From NCBI GenBank assembly GCA_013390745.1, contig JACASX010000011.1, positions 1 to 37,287 of the forward strand: 37,287 nucleotides of DNA, in the 5' to 3' direction. The number at the start of each line of letters is the position of its first letter. Position 1 is the first letter of the stretch. Under the pieces are notes generated by a model that worked only from the letters and a program-made list of their open reading frames with translations, was not told the origin of the DNA and made no database searches. This stretch comes from Marine Group I thaumarchaeote (GTDB lineage Archaea > Thermoproteota > Nitrososphaeria > Nitrososphaerales > Nitrosopumilaceae). Of this stretch, positions 8,430-16,469 are shown piece by piece. The translations under genes and the position numbers were made by a program.

Positions 8430-8983
8430 ATCTTATAACTAAAATTCCATAGTTTGTCGACACCAGTCTTTATTCCCACTCTAGGTTTTGTCATAATTTT
8501 TGCTGGTTTTTTACCGTTAATAACAAACAGTGATGAATTTTTTGTTAGGTCTAGGTTATATTGTTTTAAAGTAATTTGCATTGCTTGAGTTAGCTTTCCA
8601 GGTCCATTTGCTAAATTAGAAATAAGATCAGTTTTTCTATTTTTCATCATATGTTTAATTCCCTGTTGCGGCTGAATTGCTCGTATTAGAACAGCTCCAG
8701 CCTTATCTTCTTCTTTTTTTGCGACTACATTGAAACAATAGTGCATGCCATATGTGAAATAAACATATGCATGTCCCACTTCACCAAACATAATTTTATT
8801 TCGTTCAGTTTTTTTCCTTGCCGCGTGACTAGCAGGATCATTTTTTCCTTTATACGCTTCGGTTTCTATTATGACTCCAGATAATATTTGCCTTCCAATT
8901 TTTTTTACCAATGTTTTTCCTAAAAGATCTTTTGCAACTTGTTTGGTATCGTTAAGGTAGAATTTTCTTGGTAAGACCTTCAT
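8426..8983 (-). CDS. 3-methyladenine DNA glycosylase, AAG/MPG family
   Basis: Removes alkylated or deaminated purines (3-methyladenine, hypoxanthine) as the first step of base excision repair. The 185 residues match the AAG fold from end to end: LPRKFYLNDTKQVAKDLLGK at the start, the catalytic-Glu region VIIETEAY (residues 37-44), and YVYFTYGMHYCFNVV, which carries the aromatic residues that intercalate and bind the flipped base. Next come GAVLIRAIQP and NGPGKLTQAM. It starts one base after the stop of the upstream uracil-DNA glycosylase gene, so the two form a repair operon. Length is typical for prokaryotic members. Confidence 0.93.
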   Translation of the reverse strand: MKVLPRKFYLNDTKQVAKDLLGKTLVKKIGRQILSGVIIETEAYKGKNDPASHAARKKTERNKIMFGEVGHAYVYFTYGMHYCFNVVAKKEEDKAGAVLIRAIQPQQGIKHMMKNRKTDLISNLANGPGKLTQAMQITLKQYNLDLTKNSSLFVINGKKPAKIMTKPRVGIKTGVDKLWNFSYKI

Positions 8984-8984
8984 T

Positions 8985-9560
8985 TCAATCGACAGAGTTT
9001 GTTTTTAGTTTTTGTAATTTTTTCACTAGTTTACTAATATCGTTTTTGAAAACGTTTACAAGTTTTTGGTTGTAAATTGTTGCGGCAGGATGAAATGTGA
9101 CAAAATACATACGATTATCTTTAGAAATAAATTTTCCATGATTCTTTGAAATTTCTTTACCGCCTAAAATTGAGTAATATGGTGTATTTCCAAGTAGGCA
9201 AATTATTTTAGGATTAATAATTGCAATCTCATCTTTCAAATACTCGTTACACATTGATTTTTCAACATCATTTGGAATTCTGTTTTTAGGTGGCCTACAT
9301 TTTACAATATTTGTGATATATACACTGTTTCTTGTCAACCCAGCATTTTTTAATGCATCATCAAGCCTTTTTCCTGCAGTACCGATAAACGGCTCACCAT
9401 ACAGGTCTTCATTTTTTCCAGGTGCTTCACCGATAAAAATAATATCTGCATTCTGATTTCCTATTCCAGGAACTGCATTTGTTCTTGTACCGCACAAATC
9501 ACACTTTTTGCAAGTTTTGACTTTTTCTTGAATTATTTTAAGGGATAAAGTTGCTTTCAT
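8985..9560 (-). CDS. Uracil-DNA glycosylase, family 4 with iron-sulfur cluster
   Basis: Excises uracil from DNA after cytosine deamination. The 191-residue protein has the family-4 motif A GEAPGKNEDLYGEPFIG (about 44-60) and a late FHPAA motif (about residue 160). Four cysteines, Cys17, Cys20, Cys88 and Cys104, sit where this family binds a [4Fe-4S] cluster, and Cys23 is an extra one. The archaeal replicative polymerase stalls at uracil, so such enzymes are expected in the group. It is the first gene of a two-gene operon with the 3-methyladenine glycosylase, with a 1-nt gap. Confidence 0.93.
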   Translation of the reverse strand: MKATLSLKIIQEKVKTCKKCDLCGTRTNAVPGIGNQNADIIFIGEAPGKNEDLYGEPFIGTAGKRLDDALKNAGLTRNSVYITNIVKCRPPKNRIPNDVEKSMCNEYLKDEIAIINPKIICLLGNTPYYSILGGKEISKNHGKFISKDNRMYFVTFHPAATIYNQKLVNVFKNDISKLVKKLQKLKTNSVD

Positions 9561-9646
9561 AGATTGTAATCTTTACATCTAATTGATTAGTTTTGCAAAA
9601 CTAAATTGAACAAAAGCCTTTAGGTATGGAATTGAATCCATAAATC

Positions 9647-9877
9647 ATGGGACTTGTCCATACAGTTCATTATCTAGATTTTTCTTCTGAATCTTGGAAA
9701 ATGGTGTCAAATAACCCAACTATTTTTGAGACTATTGTTGACAATGTGGTTTTGGAGATTCGTGATATATCACATAGGGAAAATAAACTAGTATTCAAAA
9801 AGGGCGGTAAGATAGAATACATGCGTTCTGTTGGAAAGTACAGATTAAGATGGAATGATGAAGATCTGGCGAACTAA
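9647..9877 (+). CDS. Small conserved-looking protein of unknown function
   Basis: The 76-residue product is soluble, of mixed charge and without cysteine motifs or membrane segments. The middle (VDNVVLEIRDISHRENKLVFKKG) looks like alternating beta strands. I do not recognise a family. A TATA-like CTTTAGGTAT is centred 25 nt before the ATG, a leaderless promoter typical of this window and good support for a real gene. It is divergent from the uracil-DNA glycosylase gene and ends 3 nt from the end of the convergent membrane-anchored protein. Confidence 0.65.
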   Translation: MGLVHTVHYLDFSSESWKMVSNNPTIFETIVDNVVLEIRDISHRENKLVFKKGGKIEYMRSVGKYRLRWNDEDLAN

Positions 9878-9880
9878 TTT

Positions 9881-10546
9881 TTATGCAATAATTTTAAACT
9901 CAATTTCGCTTACTAAATCATCCTGCACTGCTTTTAATGTGTAGACACCATTATTTTCCCATCCACCACCACCAGCTATAATGAGCGTTGAAAACTGCCC
10001 ATCATTTTTGGGATTGATGATTTCCTTCCATATTTTTAGACCACTAGTGTTTTCTATTGATAATTCAACTGATTTAGTATAGGAGTTTGTATCACCTGAG
10101 ATGGAAATTATATCAGCTCTTTGGTATGTAGTTTGATCAATATTTACCAATAATGGGTTAGATGCTGTTGAACTTACAGTAGAATCAATTGGCGTATTAA
10201 TTGCTGTGAATCCCACAATTACAATTATAGCAATTGCAGCAGCTACTCCACCAAGAATACCTAATTTTTTATTAGATGAAAAATTAAATCTGAAATTATT
10301 TTTTAAATCTGGACTACTGAGAGTAGGTTTTGGCTGTAATTTAATTTTGGTATCTGGTTGCTTGCGTGATAATGACTTGTCAAGTGGTTGGTTTTTTAGG
10401 TGTATTGTAATTAATGATTCAACATAATTTTTGTCTTCAGTAGTAATGAAATTATCATGTCTAACTGTATCTCTAATCTCCCTTAGTTTTTTTACATCTC
10501 CATGATGATGTCTGATCAAATCATCGAGATCTGTTATGAACGTCAA
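9881..10546 (-). CDS. Single-pass membrane protein with extracytoplasmic beta domain
   Basis: The 221 residues fall into three parts. A cytoplasmic helical N-terminus (about 1-92) contains a His-rich DLIRHHHGDVKKL and a basic linker. One transmembrane helix (about 95-116, GGVAAAIAIIVIVGF) follows. An outer domain (about 130-221) has the alternating pattern of an Ig-like/fibronectin-like beta sandwich (YQRADIISISG, SVELSIENTSG, VYTLKAVQDDLVSEIEF). Such beta domains are frequent in thaumarchaeal surface proteins. Topology is inferred from positive charges before the helix. No function can be assigned. Confidence 0.7.
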   Translation of the reverse strand: MTFITDLDDLIRHHHGDVKKLREIRDTVRHDNFITTEDKNYVESLITIHLKNQPLDKSLSRKQPDTKIKLQPKPTLSSPDLKNNFRFNFSSNKKLGILGGVAAAIAIIVIVGFTAINTPIDSTVSSTASNPLLVNIDQTTYQRADIISISGDTNSYTKSVELSIENTSGLKIWKEIINPKNDGQFSTLIIAGGGGWENNGVYTLKAVQDDLVSEIEFKIIA

Positions 10547-10615
10547 TAAATCACCATATTTTCTCCGTCTAATTAAAATTCGCTATTGATACTTTGTATA
10601 ATGTACTCAAAACTA

Positions 10616-11086
10616 TCATTTACGCGAAAATTCATGAAACTGTTTTATGATTTTTGGATTTGATTTTAAAAATGTAATGTATTTTCTTAATTGCCTAATT
10701 GTTTTGGGATTTAAATGATGTTCTAAACCTTCCGTATCTTGATTGGCAATTCCTTGACCTATATTCAAAATTTCAAAAAATTCTAATAATATACTATGTT
10801 TCCGGCGAATTGTGTCCGCAACCTGTTTGCCCATATTAGTTAAATTAATACCGTGATATTTTTCATATTCAAGATATTTTTTTTCATCTAATTTTTGAAG
10901 CATCTTAGTAACACTGGGCGGACTGACATTCATAAATCTGGAAATATCTAACGTAGTTGCATATCCCTTTAATTCTACTAATTCTGCAATTACTTCCAGA
11001 TAATCTTCCTCCCTTGTTGTACTTGCTACTTTTTTAATTGTATGTGCAGCTTTGATAGATTCTAATCTCTTACTATTTTTTTCCAA
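10616..11086 (-). CDS. DtxR/MntR-family metal-dependent transcriptional regulator
   Basis: A 156-residue repressor-type protein. Residues about 25-85 form a winged helix-turn-helix (EDYLEVIAELVELKGYATT, ISRFMNVSPPSVTKMLQKL, then the wing GINLTNMGKQVAD). A helical dimerisation/metal-binding domain follows, with H113 to H118-type ligands in the segment RRKHSILLEFFEIL and TEGLEHHLNP. The family binds Mn(II) or Fe(II) and represses metal-uptake genes. There is no C-terminal SH3-like FeoA domain, so the form is the short MntR type. No transporter gene is adjacent, so its targets are unknown. The nearest gene, on the same strand 69 nt downstream, is the membrane-anchored protein. Confidence 0.88.
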   Translation of the reverse strand: MEKNSKRLESIKAAHTIKKVASTTREEDYLEVIAELVELKGYATTLDISRFMNVSPPSVTKMLQKLDEKKYLEYEKYHGINLTNMGKQVADTIRRKHSILLEFFEILNIGQGIANQDTEGLEHHLNPKTIRQLRKYITFLKSNPKIIKQFHEFSRK

Positions 11087-11179
11087 CCCAGATAACTAAA
11101 TTATTCTAGTATAATTTAGTGTCTTTCATTAATTAACAAAATTCTATATGCAATCATGTGTGTAATAGTTTTTTGACCT

Positions 11180-11584
11180 ATGATTGACAGAATTTTACAT
11201 TCGTATTTATCTAATTTTGTTTCATTATCAAATATGCAGAATTCTTTACAAAAGCATATCGAGAAATTGAAAATAATGAAGGAATCAGCCAAAAGACGTA
11301 ATGAATTGTATTCAGATCTTACTAAATTGGATGACAAAAATACAACGCGTTCTTTAAGAGCCCTAACCAAAGCATCAGCACCAGGTAAAAAGATTCAAAA
11401 AATTGGATTCATTATGTTTTGGATTCCTGAACCAACAGGTATTACATGTGCTGTTGGTGGACCAATGATATTAGCTGGTAAATACCTTGAGAAAGTTTAC
11501 AACGGCGCAAAGATATCAGATGTTGGTAACCATACCAAAGACACTTTTTCTACCATTCATGATTTCAAAGATTCTATGATGTGA
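11180..11584 (+). CDS. Unknown protein with a C-terminal hydrophobic glycine-rich segment
   Basis: The 134 residues begin with a helical, basic region (about 15-75, possible coiled coil, KHIEKLKIMKESAKRRNEL). A hydrophobic, Gly/Pro-containing stretch follows (about 80-108, FIMFWIPEPTGITCAVGGPM), which may be a membrane hairpin or re-entrant segment. The family is not recognised. An in-frame ATG at codon 19 (position 11234) is an alternative start. The frame on the opposite strand over its first half lacks protein-like features. It is followed 42 nt later by the DUF192 gene on the same strand. Confidence 0.6.
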   Translation: MIDRILHSYLSNFVSLSNMQNSLQKHIEKLKIMKESAKRRNELYSDLTKLDDKNTTRSLRALTKASAPGKKIQKIGFIMFWIPEPTGITCAVGGPMILAGKYLEKVYNGAKISDVGNHTKDTFSTIHDFKDSMM

Positions 11585-11626
11585 CATTTCTTTTAGTTTT
11601 TAAGCGTATTATTATCATCTTAATTT

Positions 11627-12124
11627 ATGCCAACAAGAACTGGAGTTTTAATTCCCATCGTGGTAGCTGCGGTTATTATTGGCATAGCTGGAATGCTTAC
11701 AATTCCCACTGATATTAAACTTGAATATGTTGAGTTTCCACGTGGTACAATCAAAGTTGATAATAAAGTCTTGGAGGTACAAATTGCAGATACAAAAGAA
11801 TTAAGGACAAGAGGGTTATCATGGAACCCTGAAAAACTTCCGTATAATGAGGGAATGCTATTTGTTTTTGATGGATCCGGAACACGTTCCATGTGGATGT
11901 TGGGTATGCAATTTAATTTAGATGTAATTTGGTTTGATGAAAATGCAAATGTTGTTGCAATTGAGAAAAATGTTCCATTATGCGAGACGACTATAGAAGT
12001 TGTTGCATGTAGAGAAAATGGTGTATCAGGTGATAATGCTAAGTATGTATTAGAAGTAACCGCAGGCTTTGTTGATAAGTTTAACATAACGGAAAATTCT
12101 AAACTGGAAATAATATCGATATAA
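11627..12124 (+). CDS. DUF192 (COG1430) protein with N-terminal membrane anchor
   Basis: The 165-residue protein has an N-terminal hydrophobic helix (about 6-26), suggesting a signal anchor and an extracytoplasmic body. The rest matches the DUF192 fold: VQIADTKELRTRGLSW, GMLFVFDGSGTRSMWML (the usual 'GMLFvF...r.fwMknt' region), then LDVIWFDENANVVAI and a late YVLEVTAGFVDKF. The family is widespread and without established biochemical function. A TATA-like TTTTTAAGCG is about 28 nt upstream. It ends 1 nt before the TauE/SafE gene, so the two are probably co-transcribed. Confidence 0.85.
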   Translation: MPTRTGVLIPIVVAAVIIGIAGMLTIPTDIKLEYVEFPRGTIKVDNKVLEVQIADTKELRTRGLSWNPEKLPYNEGMLFVFDGSGTRSMWMLGMQFNLDVIWFDENANVVAIEKNVPLCETTIEVVACRENGVSGDNAKYVLEVTAGFVDKFNITENSKLEIISI

Positions 12125-12125
12125 T

Positions 12126-12884
12126 ATGTTTGAACAACTTTGGTTAATTCCGCTTGGGTTTGTTGCGGGGATATTAGGATCAATAATCGGCTTGGGAGGT
12201 GGAATAATTATTGTCCCAGTATTGACATTCATGGGATTTTCTCCCACACTGGCAGTAAGCAACAGCCTATTTGCTGTATTCAGTAATTCTGTGGCATCAA
12301 CAACTATGTATGCTAAACAAAAACGGATAGAACTTTCACTCGGTTGGAAGCTCGGCTTAATGGCTGTTCCTGGCACCATACTTGGCGCATTCATATCTTC
12401 TGAGATATCTCCAGACATTTTCAAAATTTTATTTGCACTGGTTCTTATTTCTTCAGCATCATACATATTTCTCAAAAGAAAGATTGAGGAAAAACCAATA
12501 GACGTCTCACATTTGTTGCTTGTTTTTTCAGCAGGTGCTAGCTTCTTTGCGGGAATAATATCAAGTCTATTTGGTATTGGAGGTGGTCTAATCTTCGTAC
12601 CATTGATGGTAGTTGCGCTTGGAATCTCAATGAAGCGTGCAGCGCCTACTTCACAGTTTATCCTGATGTTCGCATCTTTTTCTGGATTGATTGTCCATTC
12701 CATGCTAGGGCATCCTGACTATTATCAGGCATTGTTGTTGTCGATCGGTGCATTTGCTGGGGGAATTCTAGGTGCTAGACTGTCCCTTGAGATAAAGGAA
12801 AACAAATTGAAGATTATAGTGATCATCGTGCTAGTCGCAGCGGCAATTAAGCTGATTATAGATTCGACTGCAGGTATTTTCTAA
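12126..12884 (+). CDS. TauE/SafE-family membrane transporter
   Basis: A 252-residue polytopic permease with about eight hydrophobic helices in two halves. Each half opens with the same glycine-rich motif: VAGILGSIIGLGGGIIIVPV near residue 12 and GIISSLFGIGGGLIFVPLM near residue 140. This internal repeat defines TauE/SafE exporters, proposed to move sulfite, sulfoacetate or other small anions. Substrate cannot be predicted from sequence. It lies one base after the DUF192 gene and ends 2 nt from the convergent SDR gene. Confidence 0.87.
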   Translation: MFEQLWLIPLGFVAGILGSIIGLGGGIIIVPVLTFMGFSPTLAVSNSLFAVFSNSVASTTMYAKQKRIELSLGWKLGLMAVPGTILGAFISSEISPDIFKILFALVLISSASYIFLKRKIEEKPIDVSHLLLVFSAGASFFAGIISSLFGIGGGLIFVPLMVVALGISMKRAAPTSQFILMFASFSGLIVHSMLGHPDYYQALLLSIGAFAGGILGARLSLEIKENKLKIIVIIVLVAAAIKLIIDSTAGIF

Positions 12885-12886
12885 TA

Positions 12887-14515
12887 CTATCTTGTCTCAT
12901 CTGGGCAAAAAATTACTTCAGAACTTGACTGTGATTCGTCAGACATTAAGTAATTAATTGTATTCACAATATTCTTATCACTAGGTTCTTTTCCATCAAC
13001 AGTTCCAGGCAAAATTAAGAATGCTCTAACGTTTGATTTTAGTACATCACTCAATTCTTGATTGACAGTAGTTGCAAATGGTCTCATGGCACCCCTAAAA
13101 ACCTCAACCTTTGCCATTTCATGCCCACTAATTTTTTTACCAATTGGAAGGTTGGGACCAATTATAACAATTCTACCTTTCGCATCTTTAAATTTTCTTG
13201 GATCATCAGAGCCACCAGGAACGAAAGTATCAATGGCACTTTGTGTTACCGTAGCGGGGGTATTAATGAATTGGTTAACTAGTTTATCCCATTCATCTCT
13301 GGATAACTCAGTTAGTTTGGAAAAATTTGGAACATTACCAGTGATATGAATAAATAAATCAATATTTTCAGTGTGTTCTAATGCAACTTGTCCACCTTTC
13401 TCTTCTATCATTGATGTAATACTAGTTACTCTTTGATCATCACCATCAGCATTTACAATGTAAACATGTTTTCCATCCAAGTTATTTTTCTCAGATTTAG
13501 GAACAGATGATCTAATATGTGATTTGACAGGATAAAAGACTCTATCACCAGGAATTATTTTTCCATTGAGAATTTTTGCCTGTGCATCATCTGCAAGTGT
13601 TAGAACCGTTGTGGCAACCTGTTCTTGCGATAAAAATTGCTGATCTGGAATCATTGTAGAGGTATTCTTTTGAATTTTTTCTGCGATACTTTTCACTTTA
13701 TTCAGTAAATTAGTAAGTGTAGTTTCTGGTTTGCCCAATTTTTCTGCAGCCGCTTTTATTCCAGCCTTTATGGTTTCATCGTCTTCACCCAACAATCCTA
13801 CAATCTCATTATTTGCGGCTTCAACTTCACTTGGTGATAGGTCTTCAAAACCACTTACACGTAGAAATTCTGATGCAGCCTTTGGATAAACTGTCTTGTA
13901 GATTCTATCAGAATGGACTGGACCAGGGTTAGTTCCAATCGACATAACTCCCTTTTCTAGGAGCTCCCATGACATTGCCTCTACGAGTCTGTTTTTTGCA
14001 CCTTGTGATGCGGTATATGGGCTTCTGAATCTATATGGTCTTTGTTCCAATGGTCTTTCTTCCGCAAAAAATGTTGAAATTGTAATAATTTTTGCTCCTT
14101 CTTTCATTACTTTGAGAGCCTGAACTGAAGTCCAAAATGTTCCAGTCAGATGAATGTCTACCGTACTTCTAAAGTCATCCAGTGGTGCATGAGCAAAGCA
14201 TGTTACAGGACCTGAAACTCCAGCGTTGTTTACAACAACATCCAGGTTGACATTTTCACTTTTTAATGCATCAAACATTCCAGTGACAGCCTTTTCATCG
14301 CTGACGTCTACTCCATCAAAAATTTTGATAGTTGCATTACTTTGCTTTTCCTCGATAATTCCTTCTAGCATTTTTGCTGTTTCTTCCAATGGCTCCTTTC
14401 TTCTTCCTAGGATTATGGCATTTGCACCATTTTCCACAAATTTTTTTGTAATTGCTTGCCCAATTCCAGTACCGCTTCCGGTAACTAGCACAGTTTTATT
14501 TTGAAACTTTAGCAT
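12887..14515 (-). CDS. Tandem-Rossmann SDR protein resembling half of a bifunctional malonyl-CoA reductase
   Basis: A 542-residue protein, about twice the length of a usual short-chain dehydrogenase. Domain 1 has the cofactor loop TGSGTGIG (12-19), NNAG (96-99), the catalytic-region Ser147, Tyr167 and PGPV (197-200). The usual YxxxK lysine is replaced by Gln171, and the nearest lysine is Lys174. A helical insert (about 215-290) precedes the last strand. Domain 2 (about 347-542) is a degenerate Rossmann fold without a glycine loop (GKHVYIVNADGDDQ). Active SDR plus insert plus inactive SDR is the arrangement I recall for each half of Chloroflexus malonyl-CoA reductase. Assignment to the HP/HB cycle is inference, and a generic NAD(P)-dependent reductase is the fallback. 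Confidence 0.75.
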   Translation of the reverse strand: MLKFQNKTVLVTGSGTGIGQAITKKFVENGANAIILGRRKEPLEETAKMLEGIIEEKQSNATIKIFDGVDVSDEKAVTGMFDALKSENVNLDVVVNNAGVSGPVTCFAHAPLDDFRSTVDIHLTGTFWTSVQALKVMKEGAKIITISTFFAEERPLEQRPYRFRSPYTASQGAKNRLVEAMSWELLEKGVMSIGTNPGPVHSDRIYKTVYPKAASEFLRVSGFEDLSPSEVEAANNEIVGLLGEDDETIKAGIKAAAEKLGKPETTLTNLLNKVKSIAEKIQKNTSTMIPDQQFLSQEQVATTVLTLADDAQAKILNGKIIPGDRVFYPVKSHIRSSVPKSEKNNLDGKHVYIVNADGDDQRVTSITSMIEEKGGQVALEHTENIDLFIHITGNVPNFSKLTELSRDEWDKLVNQFINTPATVTQSAIDTFVPGGSDDPRKFKDAKGRIVIIGPNLPIGKKISGHEMAKVEVFRGAMRPFATTVNQELSDVLKSNVRAFLILPGTVDGKEPSDKNIVNTINYLMSDESQSSSEVIFCPDETR

Positions 14516-14605
14516 GAGATCAAAAATTAGTTTATCATATATTTATTTGGTTGCTAATCCTAGGCAACAAGAAATGTTAAATTATGCGCTAAAATCAGAT
14601 ACGAT

Positions 14606-14842
14606 ATGGAAGATTCTGAACCTGAAACTATTGTATTAAAAAATTGGCCTGAAAAATTTTCTGATATTTTAAATGAGATTGGTGTTAGTGCAACCCCTAA
14701 TGAGATAGGAGTGGGAGAAGTTGAGAAGGGAGATTACTATAGCAGGTGTTTCTCACAAACTACTAGAATGGTTACCAACAAGGGCTCGTTGAAAATTTCT
14801 GGCACAAACATTGACGCAGTGCAAATAATACAGAAGGGATAA
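14606..14842 (+). CDS. Small unknown protein, first of a two-gene unit
   Basis: The 78-residue soluble product is acidic at the N-terminus (MEDSEPETIVLKNWPEKF) and has one cysteine. No membrane segment or recognised motif is visible. The next gene begins one base after its stop, so the two form a translationally close pair and may act together. The 90-nt gap shared with the divergent SDR gene holds promoters for both directions. Family not recognised. Confidence 0.62.
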   Translation: MEDSEPETIVLKNWPEKFSDILNEIGVSATPNEIGVGEVEKGDYYSRCFSQTTRMVTNKGSLKISGTNIDAVQIIQKG

Positions 14843-14843
14843 A

Positions 14844-15221
14844 ATGCAAGATCCAAATCCACTTCCATGGGGCGCTCAAGATAGATTTCAAGCACATTTT
14901 ATCGTACAACAAAACTTTGGTGAAAATGTAATTGATTTCACTGCACGAACCAGACTTAAAACCACAGGTCACTTTGGTTCAAAAAAAGTAGTTGGTGTGA
15001 CATGGGAAGGAGGAAAACTCGCAGAAGACCTAAACACTGATTCAGGATTAAATGAAATGATTGTAAGCCAGTCAGTTAATGACGCAACAATTTTTGTTGA
15101 TCCTACGGATAATGGAATACGTATTTATGGAAAATGGAAAAATAGTTTAGATTTTGGTATAACAAAGGAGTTATTTGAGATTTATAACAAGATTGCAGGT
15201 TACATAAAGAAAATTAATTAG
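14844..15221 (+). CDS. Unknown 125-residue protein, second of a two-gene unit
   Basis: A soluble, mostly beta-looking protein (HFIVQQNFGENVIDFTART, then KKVVGVTWEGGKLAEDLN) ending in a helix (ITKELFEIYNKIAGYIKKI). The C-terminal 'IYNKIAGYIK' and the beta body suggest a compact alpha/beta fold, but I do not recognise the family. It begins with ATG one base after the previous gene and its last 8 bases overlap the end of the tRNA-splicing endonuclease gene on the other strand. Confidence 0.68.
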   Translation: MQDPNPLPWGAQDRFQAHFIVQQNFGENVIDFTARTRLKTTGHFGSKKVVGVTWEGGKLAEDLNTDSGLNEMIVSQSVNDATIFVDPTDNGIRIYGKWKNSLDFGITKELFEIYNKIAGYIKKIN

Positions 15222-15753
15222 CTTTCCACCAATCAAGTGCCAAATAATGAATTTTATCCTTACCATCTGGTATTGCCAGAATGAATTGTTTCTTAACACT
15301 GCTAGCTAGTCTACCTGCTAACACTACAGCGGTAGAAGAAATATTGTCATTTTTGTTGTAGACTTGTATCAAATACGGTGCATGGTCAATACCTGGACCT
15401 TTTTGATATACTGCAAAGTCACAGCCAAACTTTATTCCAGGATTAATAACATATCCTTTATCTCTAAAATATTTGTACACTTGATATTTCTTGCCAAAAT
15501 TATGATATTCCTTCTTACAGATTTTAATTAGAGCATCCAAAGAAACTTTCTTCCCATCTTTAGTGATATTAATTTTTGAGGTTTCTTGGAGGTAGCATCC
15601 CTCGATAAGATCTAAAATTAGCGGAACGTTGATGTCATTTACATTTGGCTTTGGAATCCCTATAGGCTTCCCAAAATAACCATTAGCAAATAAATCCCTA
15701 GACTCTCGTCTATTCCAAACAACTATTCTGTTTTCTAATAGTTCGCCTTTCAA
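15214..15753 (-). CDS. endA: tRNA-intron-splicing endonuclease
   Basis: Cuts pre-tRNAs at bulge-helix-bulge structures to release introns. The catalytic triad is visible: Tyr116 (FGCDFAVYQKGPG), His124 (GIDHAPYLIQV) and a lysine at 154/155 (SSVKKQFILAI). The 179-residue length equals the homotetrameric (alpha-4) type rather than the fused or heteromeric types, although partner subunits elsewhere cannot be excluded. A tRNA-Ser gene with a short intron lies in the same window at 35.9 kb and is a likely substrate. It begins one base after the DUF47 gene's stop codon, suggesting one transcript. Confidence 0.93.
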   Translation of the reverse strand: MKGELLENRIVVWNRRESRDLFANGYFGKPIGIPKPNVNDINVPLILDLIEGCYLQETSKINITKDGKKVSLDALIKICKKEYHNFGKKYQVYKYFRDKGYVINPGIKFGCDFAVYQKGPGIDHAPYLIQVYNKNDNISSTAVVLAGRLASSVKKQFILAIPDGKDKIHYLALDWWKAN

Positions 15754-15754
15754 G

Positions 15755-16408
15755 TCAAAGACTTAGCGCCAATAAAATGAATGAGTCAGAAACTTCCTGG
15801 CATTTATCAGCCATTTCTTCTATCAATTCAATGACATCTTTCATTAAAAGCAATTCTTTAGTGTCAGTAATTTCATTCAGAACTGTAATTGTCATTATAC
15901 GATATTTGATGTCAATCTCACGCTCAATTTTTTGTGTTTCTTGAGCAAGTTCGATAGATTTGCCAGAATCAACGTTTAAGCTTCTGATAATTTCATTTAA
16001 TTTGTATATTTGATCAACCACAAGTTCAATAAGTTCAGTCAGGTCTTTATCTAGATGAGAAGTTTTCATTGTTGAAACTTTGATGTTTGCAAGTTTGAAA
16101 GAAATACCAGTAATATAACCACCAATTTCATCCATTGTATATGCAGTGTTTAGAAGATTGTCCCTGTTCAAAATCAAACCACCAACATCTGATACATCTC
16201 TTGTAATTTTGCGTCTAAGATTTTCTACTTCTGCCTCAATCGCATCAATTTGTTCAAGTGCACTTTTTATTCCTGCTTTATCCTTTTTTACTAGCATATT
16301 TGGTAGTGTTGAAAGTACTCTACCCGCATTAAGAATTCTATTTATCTCATCTTGCAAAACTGCTAAAGCTTTTCTCTTTGCTTGAACTTCTAATTCTCCG
16401 CTATACAT
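15755..16408 (-). CDS. DUF47 / PhoU-like helical protein
   Basis: The 217-residue protein is almost entirely alpha-helical with heptad-like repeats. Segments such as EIDAIEAEVENLRRKITRDV, MDEIGGYITGISFKLANI and MKDVIELIEEMADKCQEVSD match DUF47/UPF0111, PhoU-related proteins often encoded with Pit phosphate transporters. Family members have conserved acidic residues that bind metals. No pit gene is adjacent here. Instead the gene sits directly upstream of endA with a 1-nt gap. A role in phosphate homeostasis is inferred from the family only. Confidence 0.78.
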   Translation of the reverse strand: MYSGELEVQAKRKALAVLQDEINRILNAGRVLSTLPNMLVKKDKAGIKSALEQIDAIEAEVENLRRKITRDVSDVGGLILNRDNLLNTAYTMDEIGGYITGISFKLANIKVSTMKTSHLDKDLTELIELVVDQIYKLNEIIRSLNVDSGKSIELAQETQKIEREIDIKYRIMTITVLNEITDTKELLLMKDVIELIEEMADKCQEVSDSFILLALSL

Positions 16409-16469
16409 AATGAATTATTAGTTATAATGCCCTTTTCTAATTTATATCATACTTTTCTCTGAAGAATGC

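Noticed and set aside
11116-11370. 84-residue minus-strand frame over the 5' part of the 11180 gene
   Set aside because: It overlaps a plus-strand gene with better composition and shows no motif. It is not compelling, although the strand choice is less certain here than elsewhere.
12050-12703. 217-residue minus-strand frame opposite the TauE/SafE gene
   Set aside because: It lies entirely over a well-supported membrane transporter and the DUF192 end, has no family match, and its composition is that of an antisense shadow.
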